From positions 372,001 through 436,000 of the forward strand of contig NZ_WJFD01000002.1 of the NCBI RefSeq assembly GCF_009647655.1: a stretch of 64,000 bases of DNA, in the 5' to 3' direction. A program made the translations under genes and the position numbers. Positions 27,132 to 38,482 of this stretch are shown piece after piece (positions within the stretch are counted from its first letter, which is position 1; every line of letters begins with the position of its first letter). The notes under the pieces are model-generated. The model was not told where the DNA came from, did not search any database, and saw only the letters and a program-made list of their open reading frames with translations. Source of the DNA: Chitinophaga sp. SYP-B3965. GTDB taxonomy: Bacteria; Bacteroidota; Bacteroidia; Chitinophagales; Chitinophagaceae.

Positions 27132-27527
27132 ATGGAAGACATTAAAGACAGCAGAGACATAGAGACGATGGTGAATACTTTCTACGGAAAGATCCAGCAG
27201 GACCCTTTGCTGGGGCCTGTTTTTGCAGAGAAAATACCCGCCGATGCATGGACGCCACACCTGCAGACCATGTACCGCTTTTGGAACACACAGTTATTAG
27301 GCGAAAAGGAATACCAGGGGAATCCCTTCTCCAAACATCGTAACTTACCCATAGACGGAGCACACTTTACACAATGGGTAAAGCTGTTCTCTGAAACCAT
27401 CGATGAATTGTTCTATGGTGCACTGGCTGCTACGGCAAAAGTAAAAGCAGAAGCTATCGGCAAAATATTCCTGAGTAAGATCTTGTTTGAAAGAGGGGCA
27501 TCAATGTCTACGGGATTTGATCTTTAA
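27132..27527 (+). CDS. Group III truncated hemoglobin
   Basis: 131 residues. The family pattern is visible: MVNTFYGKIQQDPLLGPVF, WTPHLQTMYRFWNTQLLG, NPFSKHRNLPIDGAHFTQWVKLF (with two candidate heme-ligand His residues) and FLSKILFERG. Group III trHbs are cytoplasmic heme proteins that bind O2 or NO and are linked to peroxide or NO handling in Campylobacter. The last 27 bases overlap the 3' end of the convergent MFS gene. It follows the hypothetical protein gene by 6 bases. Confidence 0.92.
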   Translation: MEDIKDSRDIETMVNTFYGKIQQDPLLGPVFAEKIPADAWTPHLQTMYRFWNTQLLGEKEYQGNPFSKHRNLPIDGAHFTQWVKLFSETIDELFYGALAATAKVKAEAIGKIFLSKILFERGASMSTGFDL

Positions 27528-28712
27528 AGACCTGCGCATAAATCGCATGTACTTATTCCGGTACACAAACATCAAATAAACAGTGGCCAGGATAGTAACA
27601 ACGGCCATAATATAAAACACCATCGCGAAATTCTCCGACTGGTTATTATACCATTTTGCCGAGAAGAAAGCCCCCAGCCCAATACCGGCCTCCAAAGCTA
27701 TATACATACTTCCCAACGCTCTGCCCCTGTGTTCCGGCAATCCAAGATCAATGGTCCAGGCCGTAACAGCCGGAGAGTTGATCCCTAATGCCACCCCATA
27801 CACCAAAGCCCCTGCCAGCAAACCAACAGGAGAAGTAGCAAAACCGATCATCAACATGGAGATGGCCATTAAAGTAGCAGATATTTTCAGCATGGGAACG
27901 CGGCCAAACTTATCAGAAGCTTTACCCGCCAGTAAGCGGATACCAATAGAACTAGCCGTGAAGAAAGTAAAGAACATCCCCTTGTTCTGTAATCCAAGAT
28001 GAGAACTGAAATCAGGAATGATGGTGAGCAAAGCGCCGTAGCTGAAATAAGTTAAGAAGGTGATCACCATCGGCGCCAATACCAGCGGTTCAATGATCTC
28101 CCCTTTGGATACTTTCAATAAAGCCGGGCGGAAGCTTTGCCTGTTATGCAGCGTTTCCTTCATGCCGATAAGGATCACTACAGAAAGTAAGGCAAACACT
28201 GCAGAGAGCTGGAACATGGTCATAATGCCCCAGGCATTGGCAACAGAGCCTCCAATGGAAGGGCCGAGAGAAAGTCCGATGGTACTGAACAAACCAACCA
28301 CCCCCATCGCTTCCCCTCTCCTGGTAAAAGGAACCATGTCCGCCACATAAGCAGAAGTGCCGGTGGGTTTGAATCCTGTAGAGAAACCATGGAAGAAACG
28401 TAGCAGCAGGAATGCCGCAACAGAACTCACCAGCGGATACAAAAGACTGCAGACCACACAGACCACAGAACCAAACACCATTACAGGAATACGCCCGATG
28501 GTATCTGTTAGTTTACCCGAAAACGGACGGCTCAAACCGGCCATGAGGGTAAAAAGACCAATAATATATCCTTTGTAATCTGCGCCACCGAGACTGGTGA
28601 GGTAAGCGGGTAATTCCGGGATCATCATGTTGAAGCTGGCCGAAAACAACAGGTTGCTCATGCAAAGCAACCAAAACTGCACAGTATAAATCTTCCCGGA
28701 CGACTGATCCAT
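27501..28712 (-). CDS. MFS transporter
   Basis: 403 residues from the ATG at 28712 (an upstream in-frame ATG at 28772 would add 20 residues ahead of the first helix and would run through the hairpin). Twelve hydrophobic segments are spread over the protein. Loop motif A-like GKLTDTIGRIPVMV at about 58-71, a repeat-like GKASDKFGRVPML in the second half, and GFSTGFKPTGTSAYVADMVP are typical of drug/sugar MFS exporters. Substrate unknown. A TACCTTTG box 4 bases before the ATG suggests its own, nearly leaderless promoter; a hairpin separates it from the thiamine operon. Confidence 0.88.
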   Translation of the reverse strand: MDQSSGKIYTVQFWLLCMSNLLFSASFNMMIPELPAYLTSLGGADYKGYIIGLFTLMAGLSRPFSGKLTDTIGRIPVMVFGSVVCVVCSLLYPLVSSVAAFLLLRFFHGFSTGFKPTGTSAYVADMVPFTRRGEAMGVVGLFSTIGLSLGPSIGGSVANAWGIMTMFQLSAVFALLSVVILIGMKETLHNRQSFRPALLKVSKGEIIEPLVLAPMVITFLTYFSYGALLTIIPDFSSHLGLQNKGMFFTFFTASSIGIRLLAGKASDKFGRVPMLKISATLMAISMLMIGFATSPVGLLAGALVYGVALGINSPAVTAWTIDLGLPEHRGRALGSMYIALEAGIGLGAFFSAKWYNNQSENFAMVFYIMAVVTILATVYLMFVYRNKYMRFMRRSLKIKSRRH

Positions 28713-28736
28713 GCTGCAAAGGTAGGATGCTGCCAC

Positions 28737-28766
28737 AAAATAATCCGGCGCAAAACGGATTATTTT
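28737..28766 (-). terminator. Hairpin at the end of the thiamine operon
   Basis: A perfect 11-base-pair stem (28737-28747 with 28756-28766) with an 8-base loop, A-rich on one arm and T-rich on the other, 38 bases beyond thiH. The T run is inside the stem, so termination efficiency is uncertain. Confidence 0.6.
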
Positions 28767-28803
28767 CAGCAAAATGTTAGAATCTAACAGACATCATTAG
28801 AAA

Positions 28804-29916
28804 TTAACTCCCCTGAAACACACTCCAATCCTTCCAGACCGGCTCATATCCTTGCCTGCGGATCATGGCTGCAATTTCATCCGGCGCTCTCTCATCACTG
28901 ATCTCAAACTGTTCTAGTGACTGCGCATCCACTGCATAACCGCCGGGATTTGTTTTAGAACCCGCACTCATAGTAGTGATCCCCAACTGCACCAGATGAT
29001 CCCGGAACTTTTCAGACTCACGGGTAGAAAGGCTCAGATCAATATCCTCATTAAAAAGCCTGTAAGCACAGATCAGCTGCACCAGCTCCCGGTCCTTCAT
29101 TTCTACTTTGGGTGTGAGGCCACCAGAGAATGGCCGCAGCCGCGGAAAGGAAATACTGTATTTCGTTTGCCAGTAAGTACGTTGCAAATAATCGAGGTGT
29201 AAGGCAGTGAAGAAACTATCCGTTCGCCAGTCTTCCAGCCCGATCAATACCCCGAGCCCAATTTTATGTATCCCCGCAGCCCCAAGCCTGTCAGGTGTTT
29301 CCAGCCGGTAAGAGAATTTTGATTTCTTTCCTTTGGGATGATGTTTACGGTAATCCTCTTCATGATAAGTTTCCTGGTAAACGAGTACCGTATGTAAGCC
29401 TAAAGGAATTAATGCAGCATAATCTTCCGTTTCCATGGGCTGTACTTCCATGGAGATCTGTGCAAAGTGTTGGCGGATCAGGGGGAATACTTTTTTGAAG
29501 TAATCCATGCCCACGGTCTGATTAGCTTCGCCGGTTACGAGTAATACATGTTCATAACCCATCCGCCGGATGGCTAAGATCTCTTCCAGGATCTCTGTGC
29601 CGCTGAGGGTTTTTCGCCGGATAGGATTATCATAGCTGAACCCGCAGTAAGTACAGATGTTCTGACATTCATTGGAAAGATACAGCGGCACATACAGCTG
29701 AATGGTTTTACCAAATCGCTGCTGTGTAAGCTGCTGGCTGATAGCAGCCATTTGTTCAAGATAAGGAATGGCAGCAGGGGAGATGAGCGCCATAAAATCA
29801 TCCAGGCTGCGGTGTTTGTTACGCAGCGCCGCTTCCACATCCAATGCGGTTTTAGCATAGATGCGCTGCTTCACATCATCCCATTGATACTGCCTGAAAA
29901 TATTTTCGAAGGACAT
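28804..29916 (-). CDS. thiH: 2-iminoacetate synthase (thiazole synthesis)
   Basis: 370 residues. Radical-SAM motif C84-x3-C88-x2-C91 (CQNICTYCGFS), then RRMGYEHVLLVTGEAN and RLRPFSGG, characteristic of ThiH. It cleaves tyrosine with S-adenosylmethionine to give dehydroglycine for the thiazole ring in anaerobically capable organisms. It is the last gene of the thi operon, 11 bases after thiG, with which it forms a complex in known systems. Confidence 0.95.
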   Translation of the reverse strand: MSFENIFRQYQWDDVKQRIYAKTALDVEAALRNKHRSLDDFMALISPAAIPYLEQMAAISQQLTQQRFGKTIQLYVPLYLSNECQNICTYCGFSYDNPIRRKTLSGTEILEEILAIRRMGYEHVLLVTGEANQTVGMDYFKKVFPLIRQHFAQISMEVQPMETEDYAALIPLGLHTVLVYQETYHEEDYRKHHPKGKKSKFSYRLETPDRLGAAGIHKIGLGVLIGLEDWRTDSFFTALHLDYLQRTYWQTKYSISFPRLRPFSGGLTPKVEMKDRELVQLICAYRLFNEDIDLSLSTRESEKFRDHLVQLGITTMSAGSKTNPGGYAVDAQSLEQFEISDERAPDEIAAMIRRQGYEPVWKDWSVFQGS

Positions 29917-29927
29917 AAGATTAGTTT

Positions 29928-30707
29928 TTATTCATCCAAAAACGACAACAACGGACTACTTGCATTTGCATGCCCGCTATGGTTAACACTCCCCAATCCA
30001 GCTTCATAAGCTTCCCTTCCTGCAATCACCGCCATCCTGAATGCATCTGCCATTTTCACCGGATTCCTGGACACTGCAATCGCCGTATTCACCAACACAG
30101 CCGCTGCCCCCAATTCCATGGCCTGCGCTGCATGGGAAGGCGCACCAATTCCTGCATCCACGATCACGGGCACATTGCTCTGTGCAATAATTATTTCCAG
30201 GAAATCTATTGTACGTAATCCTTTGTTACTGCCAATGGGGGACCCCAAAGGCATCACTGCAGCAGCGCCTACTTCTTCCAGCCGCTTACAGATAACAGGG
30301 TCTGCATGTATATAAGGCAAGACTACAAACCCCAGCCTTACGAGTGCTGCTGTAGCTTCCAGGGTTTCAACAGGATCAGGCAAAAGATATTTAGGGTCTG
30401 GATGTATCTCCAGTTTGATCCAGTTCGTTTCCAAAGCCTCGCGTGCCAGTTGTGCTGCATACACTGCTTCTTTAGCATTACGAACACCGGAAGTGTTAGG
30501 CAGTAAATGAATATGCGGATACCGCAAGTGTCCCAGCATATCATCCTGCAAAGCATTGGCCGTGTCAATCCGTTTCAGTGCAACGGTCACCAGTTGCGAA
30601 CCGGAAGCCAGCAGCGCTTTCTCCATTTGCACACCAGAACCGAATTTGCCCGTGCCCGTAAAAAGACGGCTGTCAAAAGTTCTGCCTGCTATGATCAGTG
30701 GTTCCAT
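29928..30707 (-). CDS. thiG: Thiazole synthase
   Basis: 259 residues. TIM-barrel enzyme with [25 protein letters not shown] (Schiff-base lysine block), [29 protein letters not shown] and [27 protein letters not shown], a near-complete set of ThiG signatures. It condenses deoxyxylulose 5-phosphate, ThiS thiocarboxylate and dehydroglycine to thiazole phosphate. It overlaps thiE by 13 bases. Confidence 0.97.
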   Translation of the reverse strand: MEPLIIAGRTFDSRLFTGTGKFGSGVQMEKALLASGSQLVTVALKRIDTANALQDDMLGHLRYPHIHLLPNTSGVRNAKEAVYAAQLAREALETNWIKLEIHPDPKYLLPDPVETLEATAALVRLGFVVLPYIHADPVICKRLEEVGAAAVMPLGSPIGSNKGLRTIDFLEIIIAQSNVPVIVDAGIGAPSHAAQAMELGAAAVLVNTAIAVSRNPVKMADAFRMAVIAGREAYEAGLGSVNHSGHANASSPLLSFLDE

Positions 30708-31333
30708 ATTGCATTGATTTTTTGCACCATCTCTTTTTTATCGATGGCATTTGTAATAAGACCAGATACAGCTACACCGTAAACTCCTGCTTCCTTAAGG
30801 GCAGGAATATCTTCTAATAAAATCCCCCCGATGGCCATCACAGGAACCTTACTCCCAACGGAGGCCATCAGCTGCTGATACCCTTCCAAACCCAGTATGG
30901 GACTGAGGTTTTCTTTGGTCGTGGTGAACCGGAAAGGCCCCACACCCACATAATCCACACCATCATTAATATGCGCGAGCACATCATCCAATGTATTAGC
31001 AGTACCACCCACCCAACTTTGATCACCCACAATATTGCGCGCTTCTTTCACCGGCACATCGAGTTTGCCCACATGAACACCGTAAGCATTCACCAGTGCT
31101 GCGATAGAGGGGTTGTCATTAATAGAAAGTTTTGCACCGAATTCATCGCAGATAGCTTTTGCATCAATCGCCAGTTGTAAATGAACATTATGCAATGCAT
31201 CATCAGCAGTTTGTTTGCCAGCATTGCCATTCACATCCTTCACCCGCAACTGTATCCACTTGCAACCAGCCTCGCAGGCGGCACGGATATTTTCCAGATG
31301 AGGCGCTTGAGAAATATATAAAAGACGTTCCAT
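30695..31333 (-). CDS. thiE: Thiamine phosphate synthase
   Basis: 212 residues. [28 protein letters not shown] and [13 protein letters not shown] match the ThiE substrate- and pyrophosphate-binding loops; the last carries the typical T-T-K variant. It couples hydroxymethylpyrimidine pyrophosphate with thiazole phosphate to thiamine phosphate. A second ThiE/TenI-like gene lies upstream in the operon; this copy is the more canonical one. It overlaps thiG by 13 bases. Confidence 0.93.
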   Translation of the reverse strand: MERLLYISQAPHLENIRAACEAGCKWIQLRVKDVNGNAGKQTADDALHNVHLQLAIDAKAICDEFGAKLSINDNPSIAALVNAYGVHVGKLDVPVKEARNIVGDQSWVGGTANTLDDVLAHINDGVDYVGVGPFRFTTTKENLSPILGLEGYQQLMASVGSKVPVMAIGGILLEDIPALKEAGVYGVAVSGLITNAIDKKEMVQKINAIWNH

Positions 31334-31380
31334 GTTATAATATTTAAAAAAAACAAAAACCCACTTTAGCCCCGTAGGGA

Positions 31381-32105
31381 TTAAAGTGTATGATGACCAA
31401 GTAATCCTTCGCTACTCTGTAAGTAACGCAACGTGTAATCCTTTCCTGCCTGGCAGGCTTCCGTTAAACTTAATCCCTTTGCCAGCGATGAAGTAATAGC
31501 AGCAGACAAAACACAACCAGACCCATGTTTGGGAGGAACCGAATCAGTAACCGGCGCAAAATCAACATGAGCACCTGCAGCATACAAAGTATCCCACCCC
31601 GGCTTATCCGCTCTGTGCCCACCTTTCAGAAGTATCGCACATTTGGAAGACATCTTCCGCGCAGCACTTTCCCCGCAAGGCAAACCACTCATCGCAATCG
31701 CCTCTTCATAATTAGGTGTGAGCAAAAGAATGTGATCCAGCACCATTTCCCATTGCGAAAAAATGGCCGTATGAAACACATACCCCGCAGAAGCCTTCAG
31801 CACAGGATCTAAAATGAACTGGATACCCGGCCGCGCATTCCTCAATGCAGGTAATACTTCCAGCAAAACGCTGGGATGCGAAACCACTCCCACCTTGCAG
31901 AATGAAACCGGAAATTTCTCCAGCAGTGGCAAAGCCTGCGCAAGGATCTTTTCTGCTGGTATCCATTCCACTCCGAGGAATTCATCATCAGTCTGTGCAG
32001 TTAAAGCAGTACAAACCCCCAGCCCATTAAGCCGGTGCGCTTCAAAAGTTTTAATGTCTGCGAGCAAACCGGCTCCTCCTGTGGGATCAAGACCGGCAAG
32101 ACTCA

Positions 32106-32121
<16 letters not shown>
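31381..32121 (-). CDS. thiD: Hydroxymethylpyrimidine / phosphomethylpyrimidine kinase
   Basis: 246 residues, PfkB-type. SLAGLDPTGGAGLLADIKTFEAH at the start is a variant of the usual SGSDSGGGAGIQAD glycine-rich motif, FILDPVLKASAG and LLTPNYEEA follow, and SVPPKHGSGCVLSAAIT carries the anion hole and catalytic Asp region (here HGSGC). It phosphorylates the pyrimidine moiety twice. It overlaps the TenI-like gene by 16 bases and is 47 bases before thiE. Confidence 0.93.
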
Positions 32122-34614
<2,493 letters not shown>

Positions 34615-34660
34615 ACGCAACGATGCTGAATAGCAGTAAAATGCTGATTACATAAAAAAA

Positions 34661-34864
34661 TTACCCGCCCTGTGTGGCCTGGATGATGGTTACGTTATCA
34701 GACGGACTTAATAATTTGGAGGGCCAGTCCGGCTTTGGGACGACTTCCTGGTTGATGGCAACTGCAATGCCTTTGAGCGATGAGAGTTGAATAAACTGTA
34801 AGAGCGCAGTAACGGAAGTGTCCGGCTGCACCGCATAAAGTTTATTGTTTACAAGCACTTCCAT
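34661..34864 (-). CDS. thiS: Sulfur carrier protein
   Basis: 67 residues from the ATG at 34864 (an upstream in-frame Met at 34888 is less likely). Ubiquitin-like: MEVLVNNKLYAVQPDT start, VAINQEVVPKPDW and a C-terminal ATQGG diglycine that is thiocarboxylated. It donates sulfur for thiazole formation by ThiG. It is the first gene of the operon, directly behind the TPP riboswitch. The enzyme that normally adenylates the diglycine (ThiF) is not encoded in the operon. Confidence 0.92.
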   Translation of the reverse strand: MEVLVNNKLYAVQPDTSVTALLQFIQLSSLKGIAVAINQEVVPKPDWPSKLLSPSDNVTIIQATQGG

Positions 34865-34929
34865 GTTGAAAGAGTTTAGGTGAAACAATAAACTTTAAGG
34901 ATGTGTGGATGAGAAAGGTTCAGTATACT

Positions 34930-35010
34930 TTTTCCTACGTCAGTGTGAACTGCATCAGGTACTGAGGGTATCATCTCAGTTTCGGTTTTTTGACCGAAAC
35001 ACCCCTAAAG
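34930..35010 (-). ncRNA. TPP riboswitch (thi box)
   Basis: On the minus strand the leader contains AGGGGTG (plus 35002-35008), an 8-base-pair P3 stem GTTTCGGT/ACCGAAAC, then CTGAGATGATACCC, ACCTGATGCAG and GACGTAGGAA, the conserved THI-element order including CUGAGA and the CCUGAU pyrophosphate-sensor region. It precedes thiS by about 65 bases and should shut the operon at high thiamine pyrophosphate. No long terminator hairpin is evident after the aptamer, so control of translation is possible. Confidence 0.93.
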
Positions 35011-35016
35011 TGAACA

Positions 35017-35024
35017 CAAATCTA
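35017..35024 (-). promoter_or_regulatory. -7-like box of the thiamine operon
   Basis: TAGATTTG on the minus strand matches TAnnTTTG and would start transcription just upstream of the riboswitch aptamer at about plus 35010. A -33 TTG is present upstream, but its spacing is not ideal. Confidence 0.45.
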
Positions 35025-35073
35025 GTTAAATTTATAAAACAAGGAGAACAAATAATTCAGTTAAATTGCAAGT

Positions 35074-35553
35074 ATGAATTACCGTGCTATAATACCTTTT
35101 TCTTTATTGTTGATATCGGCCTGCCAGTCTCCCGTTTCTAAAACAGGAACAGCAGATAGTGTAACCGTTCCCGATACCATTACAGAATTGCAGGTAATAG
35201 CAACAGACACGCCGAAAGTAGCGGTAATAGATAGTATGATCATAGACTCCACTGCCATCTTCGGCAAATGGACGCAACCTGTTCAGGGAATAGACAGTAT
35301 TTTCCAGGGATTCCAGCTAAAGAAGAATGGCACGGCCAGCTCCATTAATATGGAAACACTGAAATACGATAAATGGAAGCTTTTAAAGGATACGCTGCTG
35401 CTGTGGAGTCATTCAGAGGGAGTTGCAAACAGAACGGCAACAATAGATACCCTGCTGATAAGAACGCTGAATGATACCGTGTTGGTGGCCTGGCCGATAA
35501 CTGCAGCTACTGGTTATCTGGAAACATTCAAACGCCCGCGTAAAGGGAAATAA
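35074..35553 (+). CDS. Lipocalin-like lipoprotein
   Basis: 159 residues. Signal peptide with lipobox LLISAC (lipidated Cys17). The mature part has FGKWTQPVQGIDSIFQGFQL, KNGTASSINMETLKYDKW and WSHSEGVANRTATIDTLLI, matching the Bacteroidota Lipocalin_3-type pattern (G-W...GF-L...G-A-S-N--TL-Y--W). A lipid- or small-hydrophobe-binding barrel anchored in a membrane is implied; ligand unknown. Single gene, divergent from the thiamine operon. Confidence 0.8.
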   Translation: MNYRAIIPFSLLLISACQSPVSKTGTADSVTVPDTITELQVIATDTPKVAVIDSMIIDSTAIFGKWTQPVQGIDSIFQGFQLKKNGTASSINMETLKYDKWKLLKDTLLLWSHSEGVANRTATIDTLLIRTLNDTVLVAWPITAATGYLETFKRPRKGK

Positions 35554-35563
35554 TTAGGACAAT

Positions 35564-35641
35564 CAAGTTCCTCCGTCCGGATACAGGAGTTTTTCTTTCT
35601 ATCGGGTACGGTTTAATGACCGACCCAGAAAGAGGAACTTG
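35564..35641. other. Structured inverted-repeat element between convergent genes
   Basis: A 10-base outer stem (35564-35573 with 35632-35641) encloses further complementary segments: an inner arm around 35590-35630 with TTTCT/AGAAA and GGGT/ACCC, and GGT/ACC closing it. The element fills the space between two convergent genes and could be a bidirectional terminator or a folded RNA. No T-run follows either outer arm. Confidence 0.4.
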
Positions 35642-35663
35642 TTCAGCGTGATAACGCTATATA

Positions 35664-35924
35664 CTATAAGTTATATGTTTGCCATACGCCAATAGCGGTT
35701 GCCACGATTGATAAGAACAATCCAGCCACTGCCATTTGCAGATCGTCAATGTTCTTACGGGCTATTACGATGGTCACTAAGCTGGCAACAACGGCAGCAG
35801 CGCCAAGGTAAATAGATACTTCAGATGATTTGCTGATGAATGCAAAACCAGCGGCTAATACGCCAATAAAGATAGAGGCAAAACCTGCCACCTTAGGCAG
35901 ACTCGTAGGGTGATGTTGGTGCAT
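35664..35924 (-). CDS. Small hypothetical membrane protein
   Basis: 86 residues with three hydrophobic helices (about 11-30, 34-52 and 62-82). The first residues (MHQHHPTSLPKVAG) are His-rich. No family recognised. It is transcribed with the sterol-desaturase-like gene, which ends 36 bases upstream, so a membrane-related role is possible but not shown. Confidence 0.65.
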   Translation of the reverse strand: MHQHHPTSLPKVAGFASIFIGVLAAGFAFISKSSEVSIYLGAAAVVASLVTIVIARKNIDDLQMAVAGLFLSIVATAIGVWQTYNL

Positions 35925-35960
35925 TGTAATTCAGATTATGTATAGTGAACAAATAAAAAA

Positions 35961-36791
35961 CTACTGTTGTAAACTCGTCTGCTGCTTCACTTCCGGCACT
36001 TCTTCCCACGGTGTTTTTAATAAAGGCCCGATCTGCTGATAACGGGCATCCTGATATTCATCCAGTCCATACCGTATACTGGTGGTATCTTTCACCGTTA
36101 CAAAAGTGCCAAACAGGCGATCCCAGATGGAAAAGATGTTAGCATAGTTCGAATCAGTTTCAGGCTGAAGGCGGCTATGGTGCACTTTATGCATATCCGG
36201 CGAAACGATGATCCAGCTCAAACCCTTATCCAGCCAATGCGGCAAATAAATGTTGGCATGATTGAACTGGCTCATAAAAGCCGATATCGTTTGATATAAC
36301 ATCACCATCCAGATGGGAACCCCCGCTACCACAATGGCCACAAATAAAGCCACTACCCTGAATATACTCTCTATGGGATGATGCCGCAATGCAGTAGTAG
36401 CATCAATCGCCGTATCTGTATGATGGATCTTATGGAAGTGCCACATCCATGCGATCTTATGTTGTATTAAATGTACCAGGTAAGCCCCGATAAAGTCCAG
36501 CAGCAGCAAAGCCAATACAGCATGCAGCCAAACCGGTAAATGTAACAGATATAAAACACCAAACTTCTCCGCACTTGTCCATTCAGACGCTTTCACGATC
36601 AGGAAAGCAAACCCCAGATTTACTACTGCCGTAGTAAGTGTAAAAAAGAGATTCGTACCTGCATGTTTATATTTATTACTACTAAATCGCAACCTTGGGA
36701 TAACCCCTTCGATCAACCATAATATTACCAGACCAGCTACCAAAATAGCCGTACGATAGTACGAGGGTATATGTTCGAAAAAGTCGATCAT
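35961..36791 (-). CDS. Sterol desaturase / fatty acid hydroxylase superfamily protein
   Basis: 276 residues with four to five hydrophobic segments and the diiron histidine clusters of the FA_hydroxylase fold: HLIQHKIAWMWHFHKIHHTD, ALRHHPIES and HKVHHS, giving the HxxxH...HxxHH...HxxHH pattern. It is an integral membrane, O2-dependent hydroxylase or desaturase. Bacterial members act on carotenoids, fatty acids or sphingolipids; substrate unknown here. Upstream there are 294 bases before the dnaN terminator region. Confidence 0.88.
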   Translation of the reverse strand: MIDFFEHIPSYYRTAILVAGLVILWLIEGVIPRLRFSSNKYKHAGTNLFFTLTTAVVNLGFAFLIVKASEWTSAEKFGVLYLLHLPVWLHAVLALLLLDFIGAYLVHLIQHKIAWMWHFHKIHHTDTAIDATTALRHHPIESIFRVVALFVAIVVAGVPIWMVMLYQTISAFMSQFNHANIYLPHWLDKGLSWIIVSPDMHKVHHSRLQPETDSNYANIFSIWDRLFGTFVTVKDTTSIRYGLDEYQDARYQQIGPLLKTPWEEVPEVKQQTSLQQ

Positions 36792-37040
36792 TAAATAAGA
36801 AATTACGTGGGTTATTTCAGAGGAGAGGGTTAGGTATCAGTTACGTTTCTGAAGAAAAATTACGACATTTTGCCCAATTGTAGCGGGTTTCGCGGGAAAT
36901 TTTCTTATTATAAAAACAAGCTATTCATTGATAGATTCGTTTATATAACAAGAAATTGTTAACTATTGAGGGGTTTTGGGCAATTTGCACATGCCTGTAA
37001 AAAAGAAATAATATATAAGTTTGCTTAATGGGTACAAAAA
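36792..37040. other. Gene-free stretch upstream of the sterol desaturase gene
   Basis: About 250 A/T-rich bases. A TAAGTTTG box lies at 37016-37023 on the plus strand but without a suitable -33 partner, and no downstream gene would use it. Otherwise nothing is supported beyond likely promoter sequence for the desaturase gene. Confidence 0.3.
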
Positions 37041-37069
37041 AGCCCGGCAGGAATACTACCGGGCTTTTT
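37041..37069 (-). terminator. Terminator after dnaN
   Basis: AGCCCGG (37041-37047) pairs with CCGGGCT (37059-37065), extended by AG/CT past one mismatch, with a GAATA loop. A-run and T-run flank both sides, so it can act in both directions; it follows dnaN by 17 bases. Confidence 0.85.
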
Positions 37070-37085
37070 AACTTATTTGAGAGAA

Positions 37086-38204
37086 TTAGTTATTCAATAA
37101 TAAAGGCATCACCAGCATCAGCAGATCCTCTTCTGCACCCTTTTCTACCGGGCGAAGGATACCTGCTTTAGTAGGAGCGCTCAGATCGATCGTGATCTCT
37201 TCACCTTCTGCTGCATTCAGCATTTCAATGAGGAACTTGGCGTTGAAAGCGATCTGCATATCCTCACCGCTGTACTGGCAACTCATGCGCTCATTACCTT
37301 CAAAGGAGAAATCCACATCCTGGGCAGACAGCTGTAATTCACTGCCGGAGATGTTGAGGGCCACCTGGTTAGTGCTCTTGTTGGCGAAAACGCTCACACG
37401 TTTCAGACCATTCTGGAAATCGCTTTTCACCAAAGTAAGGCGGTAAGGATTTTCCTTTGGTATCACCACTTTATAATCAGGGAAACGTGCATCGATCAGG
37501 CGGCAGATCATTTGTGCGTTCTCATGGGAAACGAAGAAGTGATTGCTGCTGTAAGACACCTTGATCTCTGTATCATTATCAGGAATAGCTGCTTTCAGGA
37601 GGTTCAAAGGTTTCTTTGGAACGATGAAAGTATCTGCCTGAGGGCATTTTACGTCTGAGCGGATGTATTTTACAAGACGGTGTGCGTCTGTAGCTACGAA
37701 AGTGATGTTATCAGGATGCAGTTCAAAGAACACACCCGTCATTTGCGGACGCAGATCATCATTGCTTACTGCGAACAGTGTTTTATTAATAGCAGTGATC
37801 AGCGCAGAGGCAGTCATCGTGAAATTGGTAGCATCTTCAGCAGCAGGTTCTTTCGGGAAATTCTCCGGATTTTCACCCATCACTTTATACTTACCATTGT
37901 CTGATGTGATCTCAACAGCAAATGAATTAAGATCAATGTTGAAGGTCAACGGCTGATCAGGCAGGTTCTTCAAAGAATCCAGCAGGATCTTTGCAGGAAT
38001 GCAGATACGGCCGGTTTCTTTGGCTTCTACCTCCAGCTTTACCTTCATAACGGTTTCCAGGTCGGTAGCCACTACGGTGAGCTCGTTCTTGTCTATCAGG
38101 AAAAGGAAATCTTCCAGGATAGGCAAAACCGTGTTGGAGTTGATCACACCGCTGATCTGTTGCAATTGTTTCAATAAGGTAGAAGAAGAAACGATAAACT
38201 TCAT
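37086..38204 (-). CDS. dnaN: DNA polymerase III sliding clamp (beta subunit)
   Basis: 372 residues from the ATG at 38204, the standard start (MKFIVSSSTLLKQLQ). Upstream in-frame codons (31 more) are not conserved-looking and overlap the promoter. Three clamp domains are evident, with SVFANKSTNQVALNIS near 280 and ending in LLMLVMPLLL. The clamp tethers polymerase to DNA and recruits repair proteins. It is not next to dnaA or recF here, as in other Bacteroidota. Two possible -7 boxes lie upstream. Confidence 0.97.
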   Translation of the reverse strand: MKFIVSSSTLLKQLQQISGVINSNTVLPILEDFLFLIDKNELTVVATDLETVMKVKLEVEAKETGRICIPAKILLDSLKNLPDQPLTFNIDLNSFAVEITSDNGKYKVMGENPENFPKEPAAEDATNFTMTASALITAINKTLFAVSNDDLRPQMTGVFFELHPDNITFVATDAHRLVKYIRSDVKCPQADTFIVPKKPLNLLKAAIPDNDTEIKVSYSSNHFFVSHENAQMICRLIDARFPDYKVVIPKENPYRLTLVKSDFQNGLKRVSVFANKSTNQVALNISGSELQLSAQDVDFSFEGNERMSCQYSGEDMQIAFNAKFLIEMLNAAEGEEITIDLSAPTKAGILRPVEKGAEEDLLMLVMPLLLNN

Positions 38205-38225
38205 AAGGTTACTTAATAATTGTTG

Positions 38226-38248
38226 CAAATGTAAGGCAAACAAAGATA
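38226..38248 (-). promoter_or_regulatory. Tandem -7-like boxes upstream of dnaN
   Basis: TACATTTG (plus 38226-38233) and TATCTTTG (plus 38241-38248) both match TAnnTTTG on the minus strand, 22 and 37 bases before the dnaN start. Neither has a well-spaced TTTG. Confidence 0.4.
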
Positions 38249-38406
38249 GAAAGTTTTGCCAATCCTCCTCGCCCGCTTTTCCCCCATTTACATGCATTAT
38301 GCGGAAGTGTAATGTTTGTAAAAAACGACGGATTTGCGTCGTTTATTGAACGAATCGCAAGAATGGAGCCGCTGTATTGAAAATATAGAAAACACTTCGC
38401 CCATCC

Positions 38407-38437
38407 TTTAAAATTATCTATAAATCGGTTAGTTTTG
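38407..38437 (+). promoter_or_regulatory. Candidate promoter of the aminotransferase gene
   Basis: TTTA (38407-38410) and TAGTTTTG (38430-38437) are separated by 19 bases, close to the Bacteroidota consensus; 45 bases remain to the ATG. Confidence 0.45.
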
Positions 38438-38482
38438 CGGGCGCAAAAATCATCATTCATTTTTAAATTAAAAACTGGGGTT

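Noticed and set aside
38435..38482. TTG-started extension of the aminotransferase
   Set aside because: The added residues include a likely promoter box (TAGTTTTG); ATG 38483 gives the usual family start.
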